Assembly: GCA_021740905.1 (NCBI GenBank)
Contig: JAIOYV010000021.1
Location: 1-64,000, forward strand
Reading direction: 5' to 3'
Origin: Bacteroidales bacterium
GTDB lineage: Bacteria > Bacteroidota > Bacteroidia > Bacteroidales > M50B96
DNA length: 64,000 nucleotides
This document shows positions 41,057 through 50,977 of the stretch, one piece after another (position 1 is the stretch's first letter; the number at the start of each line of letters is the position of its first letter). A program made the position numbers and the translations under genes. Under the pieces are notes generated by a model. It made no database searches, had not been told where the DNA came from, and worked only from the letters and a program-made list of their open reading frames with translations.

Positions 41057-42250
41057 ATGAAGCATTTAAGAATTCTTCTTAGCTTGCCTGTGCTATTTTT
41101 GGTCGCAACGCTAAGATCCTACGCCAGTGAAGCTACTGGCATTGGTAATTTGTCTGCCATCCTTGAGGTGCAGCAATACAACCGGGCAATCCATATCATG
41201 GCCATGCTCTTGGTCGGTTTTGGTTTTCTCATGGTTTTTGTCAAGAAGTATGGAAGATCGGCACTTACTGCGACTTTCCTGCTAGTAAGTGTAACCTTGC
41301 CGATTTATTATCTGGTTTCCGATTCCGGCATGTTAGGACATCAGAAAAGCCCAATCGAAAATTTGATTTTGGCCGAGTTTGCGGCTGCGAGTTTATTGAT
41401 TGCTGCAGGGGCTATTCTCGGCAGGATAAAAATGTACCAGTACATTGTCCTGGCACTGTTGTTTGTCCCATTCTACATTTTTAATGAATGGATAATCCTC
41501 GACGATGGCATGGGCATAATGATCGGCAACTTTGCCGATACCGGTGGTTCCATTATCATTCACTCGTTCGGGGCTTTATTTGGCATTTCAGCAGCCATTT
41601 CGTTGACCACAAAAGAGGAGTTTAAAACGAACATTGAAGCCGATGCCACCAGCGACCGTTATTCGATGTTGGGCAGTATGGTGCTGTGGGTTTTCTGGCC
41701 TAGCTTCTGTGCCGCCCTTGTGCCGGTCGAAGCCATTCCAGCTACCGTGGTGAATGTATTCCTGGCCTTGTGTGGATCGACGGTAATAACCTACATCTTA
41801 TCAACCAGCATCCGTGGCAAGATCAATATTGCCGATATTGCCAATGCTGCATTGGCCGGTGGTGTTGCCATTGGTGCCACGTGCGACCATGCAACGCCTT
41901 TGACTGCCATTATTATTGGTGTTTTGGCCGGGGCTATTTCAACCATTGGCTTCAGTATTTTGCAATCGAAACAACAAAAATTCCACAAGATTATTGATAC
42001 CTGTGGAGTATCAAATTTGCATGGCTTGCCCGGACTGTTTGGTGGTTTAATGGCCATCCCTGTAGTGGATGGACTGAATATCGGAAGCCAGTTGTTTGGT
42101 ATTGCCATTACAGTTGTTATAGCTGTGGTGTCAGGTTTGATTTCTGGAAAAATAATTTCCTTGTTTGGTCATAGGAAAGAAGCCTATAATGATGTCGAAG
42201 AGTTTGAAGATGTTGAAGAGGAAATTGCAACATTAAAAAAGGTCGCATAA
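41057..42250 (+). CDS. Ammonium/Rh-type transporter family protein
   Basis: Signal-like N-terminus; IHSFGALFGISAAISL, GSMVLWVFWPSFCAALVP, DTCGVSNLHGLPGLFGGLMAIPVV resemble Rh50/Amt family motifs. Confidence 0.85.
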   Translation: MKHLRILLSLPVLFLVATLRSYASEATGIGNLSAILEVQQYNRAIHIMAMLLVGFGFLMVFVKKYGRSALTATFLLVSVTLPIYYLVSDSGMLGHQKSPIENLILAEFAAASLLIAAGAILGRIKMYQYIVLALLFVPFYIFNEWIILDDGMGIMIGNFADTGGSIIIHSFGALFGISAAISLTTKEEFKTNIEADATSDRYSMLGSMVLWVFWPSFCAALVPVEAIPATVVNVFLALCGSTVITYILSTSIRGKINIADIANAALAGGVAIGATCDHATPLTAIIIGVLAGAISTIGFSILQSKQQKFHKIIDTCGVSNLHGLPGLFGGLMAIPVVDGLNIGSQLFGIAITVVIAVVSGLISGKIISLFGHRKEAYNDVEEFEDVEEEIATLKKVA

Positions 42251-42297
42251 AGATCGTTTTTTAAGGGAAACACTTTATCCTTTTGATCTTAATTGAA

Positions 42298-42336
42298 AAG
42301 GTCAGGTAGAAAGGTAGAAGCTTTCCACCTGACCTT
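42298..42336. terminator. Hairpin terminator
   Basis: AAGGTCAGGTAGAAAG-GTAGAAG-CTTTCCACCTGACCTT. Confidence 0.65.
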
Positions 42337-42537
42337 ATGTCTAAATATTTGCTTACCCGGCAGAACATTTTCTCAAAAAGTAAGAATGTCGAAAAACCTT
42401 CAGGATAATGAAAAGTCCGTTATTCACGAACTGAGAAGCCAATTCTATTTTTCTGATCCACAAATTCTCCTTCGATGCAAATATCAAATATAAAATGACA
42501 TTTATTTTTATCAAGTGTGATATATCCATTAGGGTTC

Positions 42538-43038
42538 TCATCGACTTTGATCTGTTGAAAATTGCAACAACTTATTTATGTTCCGATGGCTAATTAAAAG
42601 TGGTATCGCTCCAAATATACCAAAGGAACAATCTATCATTCGCCAGAAAATTGGCACTTCCCTGATGTGGCCCGCAATCAATGCCAAGGGGATTACACCC
42701 AAACAAGCTAGTAGACCAATCCAAACTGTTTTTAATCCATCCTTTGGATTTCGATACACATCAATAAAAAACAAAGAAATTACCAAATGTGAATAGCCCA
42801 GCCAGTCAGTTCCATAAGCAATAAATGGATATTTGGCATAGCTGATTTTTATTCCTTCGGATATGAAAAGAATCCACTTCGCAAGGCTGTTTGATTGTCC
42901 AGCGAAGATTCTTTCTAATAATCTAATTTCGGTGAGGATTGGAAATGCTGTAAGTCCACTTACGATTAAACCAAAGATGAAAATCCCAATCCAAAATCTT
43001 ATGTTTCCTACCATTTTTTCTGATGTTTTCATAGTCAT
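42538..43038 (-). CDS. Hypothetical membrane protein
   Basis: 166 aa, several hydrophobic segments; adjacent to the DUF4173-like gene. Confidence 0.65.
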   Translation of the reverse strand: MTMKTSEKMVGNIRFWIGIFIFGLIVSGLTAFPILTEIRLLERIFAGQSNSLAKWILFISEGIKISYAKYPFIAYGTDWLGYSHLVISLFFIDVYRNPKDGLKTVWIGLLACLGVIPLALIAGHIREVPIFWRMIDCSFGIFGAIPLLISHRNINKLLQFSTDQSR

Positions 43039-44643
43039 CTATTTTTGGGACGAAGTCTTACTAAAATATTCGTAAGCCCTTTGCTCGGCGAGGTTCCATG
43101 ATGTCCAGGTTTCGTTTTCTTTCCTTTTGAGGAATTTCTCTTTTCGGTTTTCAAAATAATCGTGGTAAGAAAAAGGCACACCCTTGTTGTAATATCGGCT
43201 ATGTTCGTTAATATCCAGATAAATACTCCCCCTTTCTATCAGCGGCAATGTTTTATCCGATAACGAAAGTAAAAACCGAACATCAACAGGGCTTTCGTAA
43301 TTATGTGCTAAGTTGTGTTTGGCAATAACCACATCCCAATTTATGGTGCCGAGGAGAATCAGCGTCAGATATACGCTCCAAGTATTTACACGCAGGAGAT
43401 AGAAAGCCGATTTCCTGTCTTTTATTTTGATGAACAGTGTAATAAGCCCGAAAATGGTGAGCAGTAAAAACACAATCACCCCTATTCGTTTATAGGCCAG
43501 GCCGTAGTGGTTGATGTAATGAAAATTCCGCATACCCACTGAAATGGCAAGGATACAATTCTGGACCAGCCAAACATAAGAGAGGGTTTTTAGAAGTTTG
43601 GGATTTGGATAAAAGTTCATGTTGCGCCGAAAGAAATACAAGAGAATATACATGGAAAGCAGGATACTAAGGATGAGCAGATAGGTACCTTCGTGAACAA
43701 ACTGTTTTAAGTCGAAACCAGGCTCGTATTCAAAGTTGAACCATATCCAGTTGATGTCGATGCCATTTACAATCAACAGCAGCAGGTTGACCATAAAGAT
43801 GAGCAATATGGCAGAACGGTATTCACTTTTCAACCCAAGGTTCATTTTTGACTTCCCAATAGTTAATTTATGTGGAGCTGGGTACTCGCTATTATCGACG
43901 GAGTGCATTTCTGGTTTTCGGACCTTGTGTATTCTTTTTATAAAGTCGCTGAGTTGCGATTCCTTTTTAATGAAATGGATAACATCGAATTTATACACGA
44001 TCCACCCCGACAACGAAAAACCAAACAGGATGAAAAGAATACGAACAATTGAGAAATTCTCGAATAACTTTTCCAGGATTTCAATAATATAGATAAAGAA
44101 GGTAGTGGAATAGTCATCGAAAATGGGATTTGCGAATTTGAATATCAAGAAAAACACCCATAAAATAAAGAGGGGCAAAAGCGATAGTTTGATGTAACGC
44201 CATCCCGATTTCACTTTTGGGAGCTTTACGTTGCTTTTGGGGATTTCTTTTTTCATTGCCAAAGGGAATTTGAAGAAATTGGTGATTGAAGTGGGCAGGG
44301 CAAATAAGATAGATCGAAGGGTTGGTTGATTGGCAAAACCCACCATCAGGATAAAGGTAATATGCCAGCCCAGAATGGCCACCCCCGAGTTGTGAATCAC
44401 CACAAAAAGGGCTGTGATGAAATGCCCCAGCATAGCTGCACTAGCCGTCCCGGGTTTTCGGGAATCAGGGTAGAGAATAAGCAGGCTTATAAGTGCAAAA
44501 ATTGTAAACAACAGGGCATTGATGCCAATAGGGGATTGCCAGAACAGGTAGTTGAATAACAGGGTTCCTGCGAGTACAAAATAGATTTTTTTGTTTTTTA
44601 ATACGTCCATGATTTTTATTTTTAAAAGTACTTTGAAATACAA
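43039..44643 (-). CDS. DUF4173-like membrane protein
   Basis: N-terminus LKNKKIYFVLAGTLLFNYLFWQSPIGINALLFTIFALISLL and polytopic architecture with ...WNLAEQRAYEYF C-terminus. Confidence 0.75.
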   Translation of the reverse strand: MYFKVLLKIKIMDVLKNKKIYFVLAGTLLFNYLFWQSPIGINALLFTIFALISLLILYPDSRKPGTASAAMLGHFITALFVVIHNSGVAILGWHITFILMVGFANQPTLRSILFALPTSITNFFKFPLAMKKEIPKSNVKLPKVKSGWRYIKLSLLPLFILWVFFLIFKFANPIFDDYSTTFFIYIIEILEKLFENFSIVRILFILFGFSLSGWIVYKFDVIHFIKKESQLSDFIKRIHKVRKPEMHSVDNSEYPAPHKLTIGKSKMNLGLKSEYRSAILLIFMVNLLLLIVNGIDINWIWFNFEYEPGFDLKQFVHEGTYLLILSILLSMYILLYFFRRNMNFYPNPKLLKTLSYVWLVQNCILAISVGMRNFHYINHYGLAYKRIGVIVFLLLTIFGLITLFIKIKDRKSAFYLLRVNTWSVYLTLILLGTINWDVVIAKHNLAHNYESPVDVRFLLSLSDKTLPLIERGSIYLDINEHSRYYNKGVPFSYHDYFENRKEKFLKRKENETWTSWNLAEQRAYEYFSKTSSQK

Positions 44644-44673
44644 AGTGTATTAGTAAAAAAATATATGTCGGTT

Positions 44674-44997
44674 CTATTCTTCATTTTCATTCGAGTTCGA
44701 TTGTCCCTTGTTGATAAGTTGTTCCAAGGCACTGAGGTGTTGTTTGAAAGCTTGGGTGCCGTAAGCCGTGGCCGAATAGGAAGTTTTTGGTTTACGCCCG
44801 ACAAACTGTTTTTTAACTTCAATCAACTGATTTTTCTCCAGGGCGGCAATGTGACTGGCCAGGTTGCCATCGGTTACATCGAGCATTTCCTTTAGGGTAT
44901 TGAAGTCGAGCCACTCGTTTACCATGAGCACCGACATAACCCCAAGCCTAACCCTGCTTTCGAAAAGCTTGTTTATGTTTTTCAGGTACTCTATCAT
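44674..44997 (-). CDS. Winged-helix transcriptional regulator (ArsR/MarR-like)
   Basis: FESRVRLGVMSVLMVNEWLDFNTLKEMLDVTDGNLASHIAALEKNQLIEVKKQFVGRKPKTSYSATAYGTQAFKQHLSALEQLI. Confidence 0.93.
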   Translation of the reverse strand: MIEYLKNINKLFESRVRLGVMSVLMVNEWLDFNTLKEMLDVTDGNLASHIAALEKNQLIEVKKQFVGRKPKTSYSATAYGTQAFKQHLSALEQLINKGQSNSNENEE

Positions 44998-45632
44998 CGC
45001 TCGTATTTATAGTACATTACCGTACCGTAAATAATATGGAGGATACCAAAACCTAAAGCCCAGAACAATAAGGCATAGCCCACGTAATAACTTGCCACCA
45101 AGCCTAATACGATTTCGAACAGTCCAAGATATTTTACGTCGCGTAAGGTAAACTTGCTGGCATTAACCAATCCAAGGCCGTAGAATATCAAGGTAAGTGG
45201 GGCGATAAGATGTATTTCGTTATGGAGCAAAAAGATGACGCTGAGCACACCACCTGTTAACAATGGGATGCTTAAGTTGATGACCAGGCGTTGGGCAGAT
45301 TTATCCCAAACCGATAGCCCTTGCTTTTTAGCTTTTTGCATGGTAAGCAAAATCCCGGATGCAATGGCCAATGTTAGTACCAACAAGGCATCGACAAAAA
45401 AGAACCAGAAAGGTACTGATTTTAAGTCTCCATCTTCATTTAGGATTATATCCTGGTAATCGAAAAAATAGAACTGAAAGTCTAAATACCAAACAGCAGC
45501 CATTGCTCCAGCAAGGGCAAATAATCCGGCCATTACACCCGACAAGCCGCTAAGCGAGATAAACCTCGACGACCGTTCCATCAATGATCGTATCTCCGAT
45601 AAGTTTTCTAAATGCTCTTTTTGACTATTCAT
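44994..45632 (-). CDS. Hypothetical membrane protein, coupled to upstream wHTH
   Basis: 212 aa polytopic; overlaps 44997 by 4 bp. Confidence 0.7.
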   Translation of the reverse strand: MNSQKEHLENLSEIRSLMERSSRFISLSGLSGVMAGLFALAGAMAAVWYLDFQFYFFDYQDIILNEDGDLKSVPFWFFFVDALLVLTLAIASGILLTMQKAKKQGLSVWDKSAQRLVINLSIPLLTGGVLSVIFLLHNEIHLIAPLTLIFYGLGLVNASKFTLRDVKYLGLFEIVLGLVASYYVGYALLFWALGFGILHIIYGTVMYYKYER

Positions 45633-45798
45633 ACTTAAATTTTATAAAGTACTTTGAAATGCAAAGTAAAAAATAATTATTTTAATACGCAAATTTTATT
45701 TTTGATTTTATGATAGGAACAGATCTATTATATGTTTTGACGACATTCCTTCATTAGGCCAGTCAATACAAACATTACCCCTATACTTTCAATAAACT

Positions 45799-46554
45799 CT
45801 ACAACCTCTTCTTATAATACTTATAAGGTGTTTGTCCTTCCGGGTCAACATCTCTGATATAGGGATTCTCCACATCAATGGGGGACCAGAAAATATGACA
45901 GCCATCCTCCCATTTATCATCTGAGTGGAGCTCGGATTTGGCGAACAGTTCTTCCGATTCCTGCGCCATGCCCGATTCATAGTCGTGGGGTTCCCATACC
46001 ACATACATATTGGGGTCGCCACTTAAACGAAGGGCTGCTTTACGTAGTTTGTAGGTTTTCGTGATGAAGCTTTCGCGGGTAAGAACATATCGTTGGTTTT
46101 CAATTTCGTCCTGCCCGGGGCATAGCTGGTAACCCAATTGCCTGTTGAATTTTATGGATGTGGTATTTCCTTTCAAAATTCTGATATAAGAATCTTTGCC
46201 CCCAAGAAGAAAGAAACTCATTTCGAGCAAAATCAATGAGGCAAGAACCGGGATCGGGCTATTAATGTATTTCTCGCTACCAAGAAATATCCCCGATTCC
46301 GAAGTTTTATCGGCAAAACGGCTGAAGCCCTTTTCGTTGATAAGACCTATTTTTTCACCTTTATAAATAATGATGTAATAATTATTGTCGGGGTTGTCGA
46401 TGCTTTCGAACCACGTCTCCTGCATCTCGGGTGTGATATATTCCCGATATTCCATAAATTGATTTATCTGCTGCGAGTTTCGCCAGGTGCGCAACAACTC
46501 AAGGTCGTCGCGGGTCAAACGCTTTAATGTTATACCGTATCGGATTAGTTTCAT
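45799..46554 (-). CDS. GNAT family N-acetyltransferase
   Basis: ITLKRLTRDDLELLRTWRNSQQINQFMEYREYITPEMQETWFESI...GNTTSIKFNRQLGYQL. Confidence 0.85.
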   Translation of the reverse strand: MKLIRYGITLKRLTRDDLELLRTWRNSQQINQFMEYREYITPEMQETWFESIDNPDNNYYIIIYKGEKIGLINEKGFSRFADKTSESGIFLGSEKYINSPIPVLASLILLEMSFFLLGGKDSYIRILKGNTTSIKFNRQLGYQLCPGQDEIENQRYVLTRESFITKTYKLRKAALRLSGDPNMYVVWEPHDYESGMAQESEELFAKSELHSDDKWEDGCHIFWSPIDVENPYIRDVDPEGQTPYKYYKKRL

Positions 46555-46654
46555 GGAGGGCAAAATTAGGATTTTGTTCTTTTTACCCAACCATGATCAG
46601 ATATTTATTGGCAGATTTAAATGCCGGGATAAATTGAATAGACGATTGGCATCC

Positions 46655-46852
46655 TTAATTTGCAAGAAAGATAAAACTGCTTGCGGCACTCAGCTTTATC
46701 AGGTAAGTTTCTCCTGGATTCTTATTTCCAATTGCAAATACTCTATACAAAGGCAACCAAATCTGACCAACTCCATTTTTCATAATTACAATGTTGGAAG
46801 CAATTGTAAAAAAATTTCGGAAAAGAGGGCAGGGGATTGACTTATTACCCAA
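46655..46852 (-). pseudogene. Remnant of the GW-module found in 6700-11289 and 38005-40674
   Basis: NIVIMKNGVGQIWLPLYRVFAIGNKNPGETYLIKLSAASSFIFLAN* aligns to IVIVKDGDGEVYWPIFSLNNIGNMLPGQGYQIKLSAPEIMVYPAN*. Confidence 0.65.
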
Positions 46853-47128
46853 TTATACTTCATGAAGCGGGTATTTGAAGTTTTACTAATTCTGGCTTGG
46901 TAGAGGTTCCATACAATTCTATATGTGAAAAATAGTTGCTGTACCGAAGCTGACTACCTCGTTGTAAAATACAGTGTCGTAAAATTACGTTCTTCATCAG
47001 AGGTACTTTCATTACAACAGCCCTAACCTGCAGCTCCGGCTTTCTTCGACCACTGAATTATCCCGCTCATAGAAAAATAGACCCTAAAAATTTGCCTGAA
47101 AATGTGACATTTTTAGAAAGTTTAATAA

Positions 47129-48058
47129 TTAAAATCTCCTGACAGCACGAACTCTATAAGTATTGCCTTTAAGGTTGGCGTCTGCATAACCAGAATAGAA
47201 ACTGTGGTACCAGGCGAGGCTATTGCCGCCCTCAGTAGAACTCCAATAGTAATTAAACTGAAAACCTTCTATAGCACCTAAAATTGTGTTTACAACAACT
47301 GCTGCATTGTAACATTGGTTCAATTCCCAAACAGCGGGCAAATACCAATCCATTTGACCACCATCGCCAACAGCACTGTATGCTCTGCACAAACTTGCAG
47401 CATACGTAGTTCCTGTACCAGCCTGAGCAACAATTGCATTTGAATTTGCCAAACCATCAAAAGGGCTTGAAGCCCCACCGGGTACAAGTATTGATTGGTA
47501 GCCACCAGTTGTCCATATTAAATTTGGGCTTAAATCAACTAAAGAGGCAATTAAACCATGTTCTACACCACTTTCCTTCCAAACAGATACTACAATACCA
47601 CCACCGTAAAGTTCGCCTATGAAGTGAATGAAGCCGCCAGCAGCACCAGTGATACTTTCAGCCGTTTTTGCATACAATGCATAAGGAACACTTAGCAATT
47701 GGCTTGTGCCTGTAATTGTGTAATTGGTGCCACCTGCCGGGTCGGTTTCGGTTTTAATGAAATAAGGTCCGATAGCCCAATCTATTGTGGAAAAAGTTCC
47801 TGTCAGTGGTATTCCACTACCAATTTCAACAGTTATTAAGCCATTGGCATTGGTGGTTGCAGTTTGGGTTTCTACATACACCATTGTGCCTGTTGGCGAA
47901 CCTTGCAAAATGCTAATTTGCATTCCCACAAGTGTTGACGTAATTAATATGTCACTACTGTTACGTATCACTGCCTGATAGCTCATTTTTTCGGGTGATT
48001 GAGCAAACACACTTGCACTTAGCAATATAGCTAGCAAAATTATAAATGAATCTTTCAT
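47129..48058 (-). CDS. Secreted protein with DUF1566/Lcl-like C-terminal domain
   Basis: Signal peptide MKDSFIILLAILLSASVFAQ; MDWYLPAVWELNQCYNAA...YYWSSTEGGNSLAWYHSFYSGYADANLKGNTYRVRAVRRF. Confidence 0.8.
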   Translation of the reverse strand: MKDSFIILLAILLSASVFAQSPEKMSYQAVIRNSSDILITSTLVGMQISILQGSPTGTMVYVETQTATTNANGLITVEIGSGIPLTGTFSTIDWAIGPYFIKTETDPAGGTNYTITGTSQLLSVPYALYAKTAESITGAAGGFIHFIGELYGGGIVVSVWKESGVEHGLIASLVDLSPNLIWTTGGYQSILVPGGASSPFDGLANSNAIVAQAGTGTTYAASLCRAYSAVGDGGQMDWYLPAVWELNQCYNAAVVVNTILGAIEGFQFNYYWSSTEGGNSLAWYHSFYSGYADANLKGNTYRVRAVRRF

Positions 48059-48076
48059 TTTTTCTTGTCTCCTTTT

Positions 48077-48610
48077 TTAATTTTTAATAATTTTAAATGT
48101 TTTTACATTTTTGTTTCCTTGAAGTACAGTCAGAAAATAAGTTCCTGACACAAGGTTGCTCACAATGATATTCATTGGGTTGTCTTCAATTTTTTTGTGT
48201 TCAAAAAGTTTTCCGTTCATATCTTGCAGTTGAAAAGATAAAGTTGATACATCAAAATTATCTACACTCAATTTAAGATAATCAGTTATAGGGTTTGGGT
48301 AAGCCAAAACTACCATATTGATGTACTTGGCTTCTTCTAAGCCAAGTACAAGTGAAATTTCATAAGGTTGTTGAACACCTTGGGCCTCCGAGCTATATAC
48401 TCCTTTGTTGGTGGTGTAAACCACCTGTCCAACAGAATAGCTCGCTGAACCTCCGCTACCTATAGCATTCCCACCCGTTGCTAAAATGGATTCCTGTGCT
48501 TGTATTCCTGTCAGTCCAAACCCTAATAAAAGTACAGTACTATATTTTAATATGTTGTATCTCATTTGTGTTATCCTTTTTTTGATTTTGATTATTAGAT
48601 TTATCATCAA
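48077..48610 (-). CDS. T9SS type A sorting domain-containing protein
   Basis: VLAYPNPITDYLKLSVDNFDVSTLSFQLQDMNGKLFEHKKI...SGTYFLTVLQGNKNVKTFKIIKN. Confidence 0.88.
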   Translation of the reverse strand: MMINLIIKIKKRITQMRYNILKYSTVLLLGFGLTGIQAQESILATGGNAIGSGGSASYSVGQVVYTTNKGVYSSEAQGVQQPYEISLVLGLEEAKYINMVVLAYPNPITDYLKLSVDNFDVSTLSFQLQDMNGKLFEHKKIEDNPMNIIVSNLVSGTYFLTVLQGNKNVKTFKIIKN

Positions 48611-48858
48611 TATTATGGTTGTTTATATCGCCTCTTTTCATTTCAAATGGACGCTAAGGCTTTGCTGCTGTATGAAGTAGTCGATTTCCATATTCAAAAC
48701 TGTCTGCCATTCATAAATTTGATATAATATACAAAACCTTTTTCAATCACTATTCAGCTATTTTTTGCAGTTGTTGTTTTTACATAAAGTGCATTTTTTT
48801 CTGTTGTTCTGTCCATCAAAAAAGAAATGGTCGTACGAAACAACATTCAATAGAAAAA

Positions 48859-49476
48859 TTATTTGTTAATAATTACTAATTTGTCTACTTTGAAGGTATT
48901 ATTTTCTTCTGTCAGGCAAACGAAGTAAAGCCCACTTGGAAGATTGTCTCTGAAAAGAGAAATTGTATGTCCAGAAATGTACTTTATTTGTCTTACTTGC
49001 TGTCCGGAGAGATTGTAAACTGTCAAAGTTGCGTCCGATAAGACTTTATCCGAATGTAAGGTTGTCTCCCAATAAAATGGATTGGGATAAACACTAATAT
49101 CATTCGCTGTAAAATTTTCTTCAACACCTGTGGTGGTTGAAATTGTAAAAAAGTTATCGCTTATATCGCCCTGAAAACTGGTATTAAAAACTCCCACCTT
49201 GCATTGTGTGCCAGGAGTATTAGGAACAACCCATGTATAACTATTAGCAGAAGGATTCTGAAAATTAGTAGTCAACCATGTTGTATTGGTCCAGTTGTCA
49301 ATAGTATAATCTATACCGACAATGGTGTTTAAAGATGTTCCAGTCCAAGTGATAGTTACTGTACTGCCTGCATTTAAAGTTTCACCTCCTGAAGGATATG
49401 TAACAACTGGTTGTGCATAACTCACAGAAGCAAGAAGCGATACAGTTGCTATTAAAGTGCAAAATTTCGTTTTCAT
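48859..49476 (-). CDS. Secreted T9SS type A sorting domain protein
   Basis: VTYPSGGETLNAGSTVTITWTGTS; ISVYPNPFYWETTLHSDKVLSDATLTVYNLSGQQVRQI...SGLYFVCLTEENNTFKVDKLVIINK. Confidence 0.88.
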   Translation of the reverse strand: MKTKFCTLIATVSLLASVSYAQPVVTYPSGGETLNAGSTVTITWTGTSLNTIVGIDYTIDNWTNTTWLTTNFQNPSANSYTWVVPNTPGTQCKVGVFNTSFQGDISDNFFTISTTTGVEENFTANDISVYPNPFYWETTLHSDKVLSDATLTVYNLSGQQVRQIKYISGHTISLFRDNLPSGLYFVCLTEENNTFKVDKLVIINK

Positions 49477-49626
49477 TTTGTTGTCGTCAGAGATTATAGT
49501 GCTGACACCGCACTTTTAGTTTTTAGTTGTGCGAATGAGCTTTATTCAACTAGTTCAAAATAATTTCTTTAATTCAATTCTATTAGGATGTATGAGAGAA
49601 GTTCATTTCCTGTAATATTTCAAATT

Positions 49627-50835
49627 CTAATGTCTCAAAATATTAAATTTCCTCATGCCTGAATAATCTTCCGAAACCAATTGATAGAAATACAGGCCTT
49701 CTGGGAGCTTTGAAACATTTAAAGTAAAAGCTGATTCGCCTGCTGATGTACCCTCTAACGAAATGGTTTGAATTAGTTGAAGTGCAGAATTGTAAATATT
49801 CAAGCTTACATTCCCTGGGGTCTTCAATCTGAATCTGACTTCGCAGTTATCCGAGGCAGGATTCGGAATACTTTGATAAAGATGATTCCCTGAATTCCCA
49901 AAAACTCCTGCAACGTCTGAACTTGACTCAACGGTAATAAAGGCGGGCTTGGTGGTTGAAACAGTTTGAGTTCCATCAGATATTTCCAGGCTAACTGAAA
50001 AAGTGCCAACACTTGTGTAGGTGTGCGTTGGGTTTTGGTCGGTCGAAGTACTTCCATCGCCGAAATCCCACGACCAGCTTGTGGGGCCACCTGTCGAGAG
50101 GTCGGTGAAAGTAGTGGTCAGTTCATCGTAGCCAAAAGTTTCTGATGCCGAAAATTCTGCACCTAGAATCTGCCCGGTCGATTTCACACATCGTACACTA
50201 AGCCCAAGCGATTTTTGGAACGAGAAGCTGGTGTAGCTTGTGGCTGCAATTTCAAACAATGGGGCATTATTGGCATCGGTATCCAGCGAAGACCAAAAAT
50301 AGGCCATATAATCGTTGGACATGGCACTGGGACGAAACCCTCCGGTCATGGTGCAACGATATCCGGTAAGCTTTATATTCATGCCGGAAGAACCACCTTC
50401 CAATAATGCTGCAACAGCAGTGGCCCCGCCACCAAAATAGGTGAAAAGTCCGCTCCACTCGCTATAAGTGGGTATTCGCCACCCGGCAGGGCAGATTCCA
50501 GTGGTAGCCTCGGGTGGAGTTGTAGTATATTCTACCATTTCCTTCCATTCGTAGAAGCCCCCTTTCTTAGTCATCCCATTGGTTCCGGCGCAGTAGTCAT
50601 CGCTGTTGTTCCAACAATATTTTTCGATAATCCCATCGTTTGACATCTGATAGCCGGTGGTAGTGCTTTGGATCATTGTGCCAATGTTCAGGTTTTCGGC
50701 CATCCACCACAAATTATCAATTAAAATCGTTTGGTAGACCTGACCGTCTCTTGTATCGATAAATGGGACAGATTGGGCTGATACATTTCCTATGGATGTT
50801 ATCAGTATCAAAATTAGCAAGTAAGTTCTTCTCAT
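49627..50835 (-). CDS. FISUMP-domain / PKD / T9SS sorting secreted protein
   Basis: DTRDGQVYQTILIDNLWWMAENLNIG...CPAGWRIPTYSEWSGL...SLGLSVRCVK; PKD TSWSWDFGDGSTSTDQNPTHTYTSVG; SIPNPASDNCEVRF...GLYFYQLVSE. Confidence 0.9.
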   Translation of the reverse strand: MRRTYLLILILITSIGNVSAQSVPFIDTRDGQVYQTILIDNLWWMAENLNIGTMIQSTTTGYQMSNDGIIEKYCWNNSDDYCAGTNGMTKKGGFYEWKEMVEYTTTPPEATTGICPAGWRIPTYSEWSGLFTYFGGGATAVAALLEGGSSGMNIKLTGYRCTMTGGFRPSAMSNDYMAYFWSSLDTDANNAPLFEIAATSYTSFSFQKSLGLSVRCVKSTGQILGAEFSASETFGYDELTTTFTDLSTGGPTSWSWDFGDGSTSTDQNPTHTYTSVGTFSVSLEISDGTQTVSTTKPAFITVESSSDVAGVFGNSGNHLYQSIPNPASDNCEVRFRLKTPGNVSLNIYNSALQLIQTISLEGTSAGESAFTLNVSKLPEGLYFYQLVSEDYSGMRKFNILRH

Positions 50836-50977
50836 GATATTGGTTTTATTAGTTCACCATAAAACTAATAGGATTTGAGCTTAGGAAAACTGAACAAAAT
50901 CTGAAACAAACTTAAAATATCTGAAAGATATAATCGTAGATGCCCTGAATTAAAAACTTGCCCCTATCTTTGCGAAT

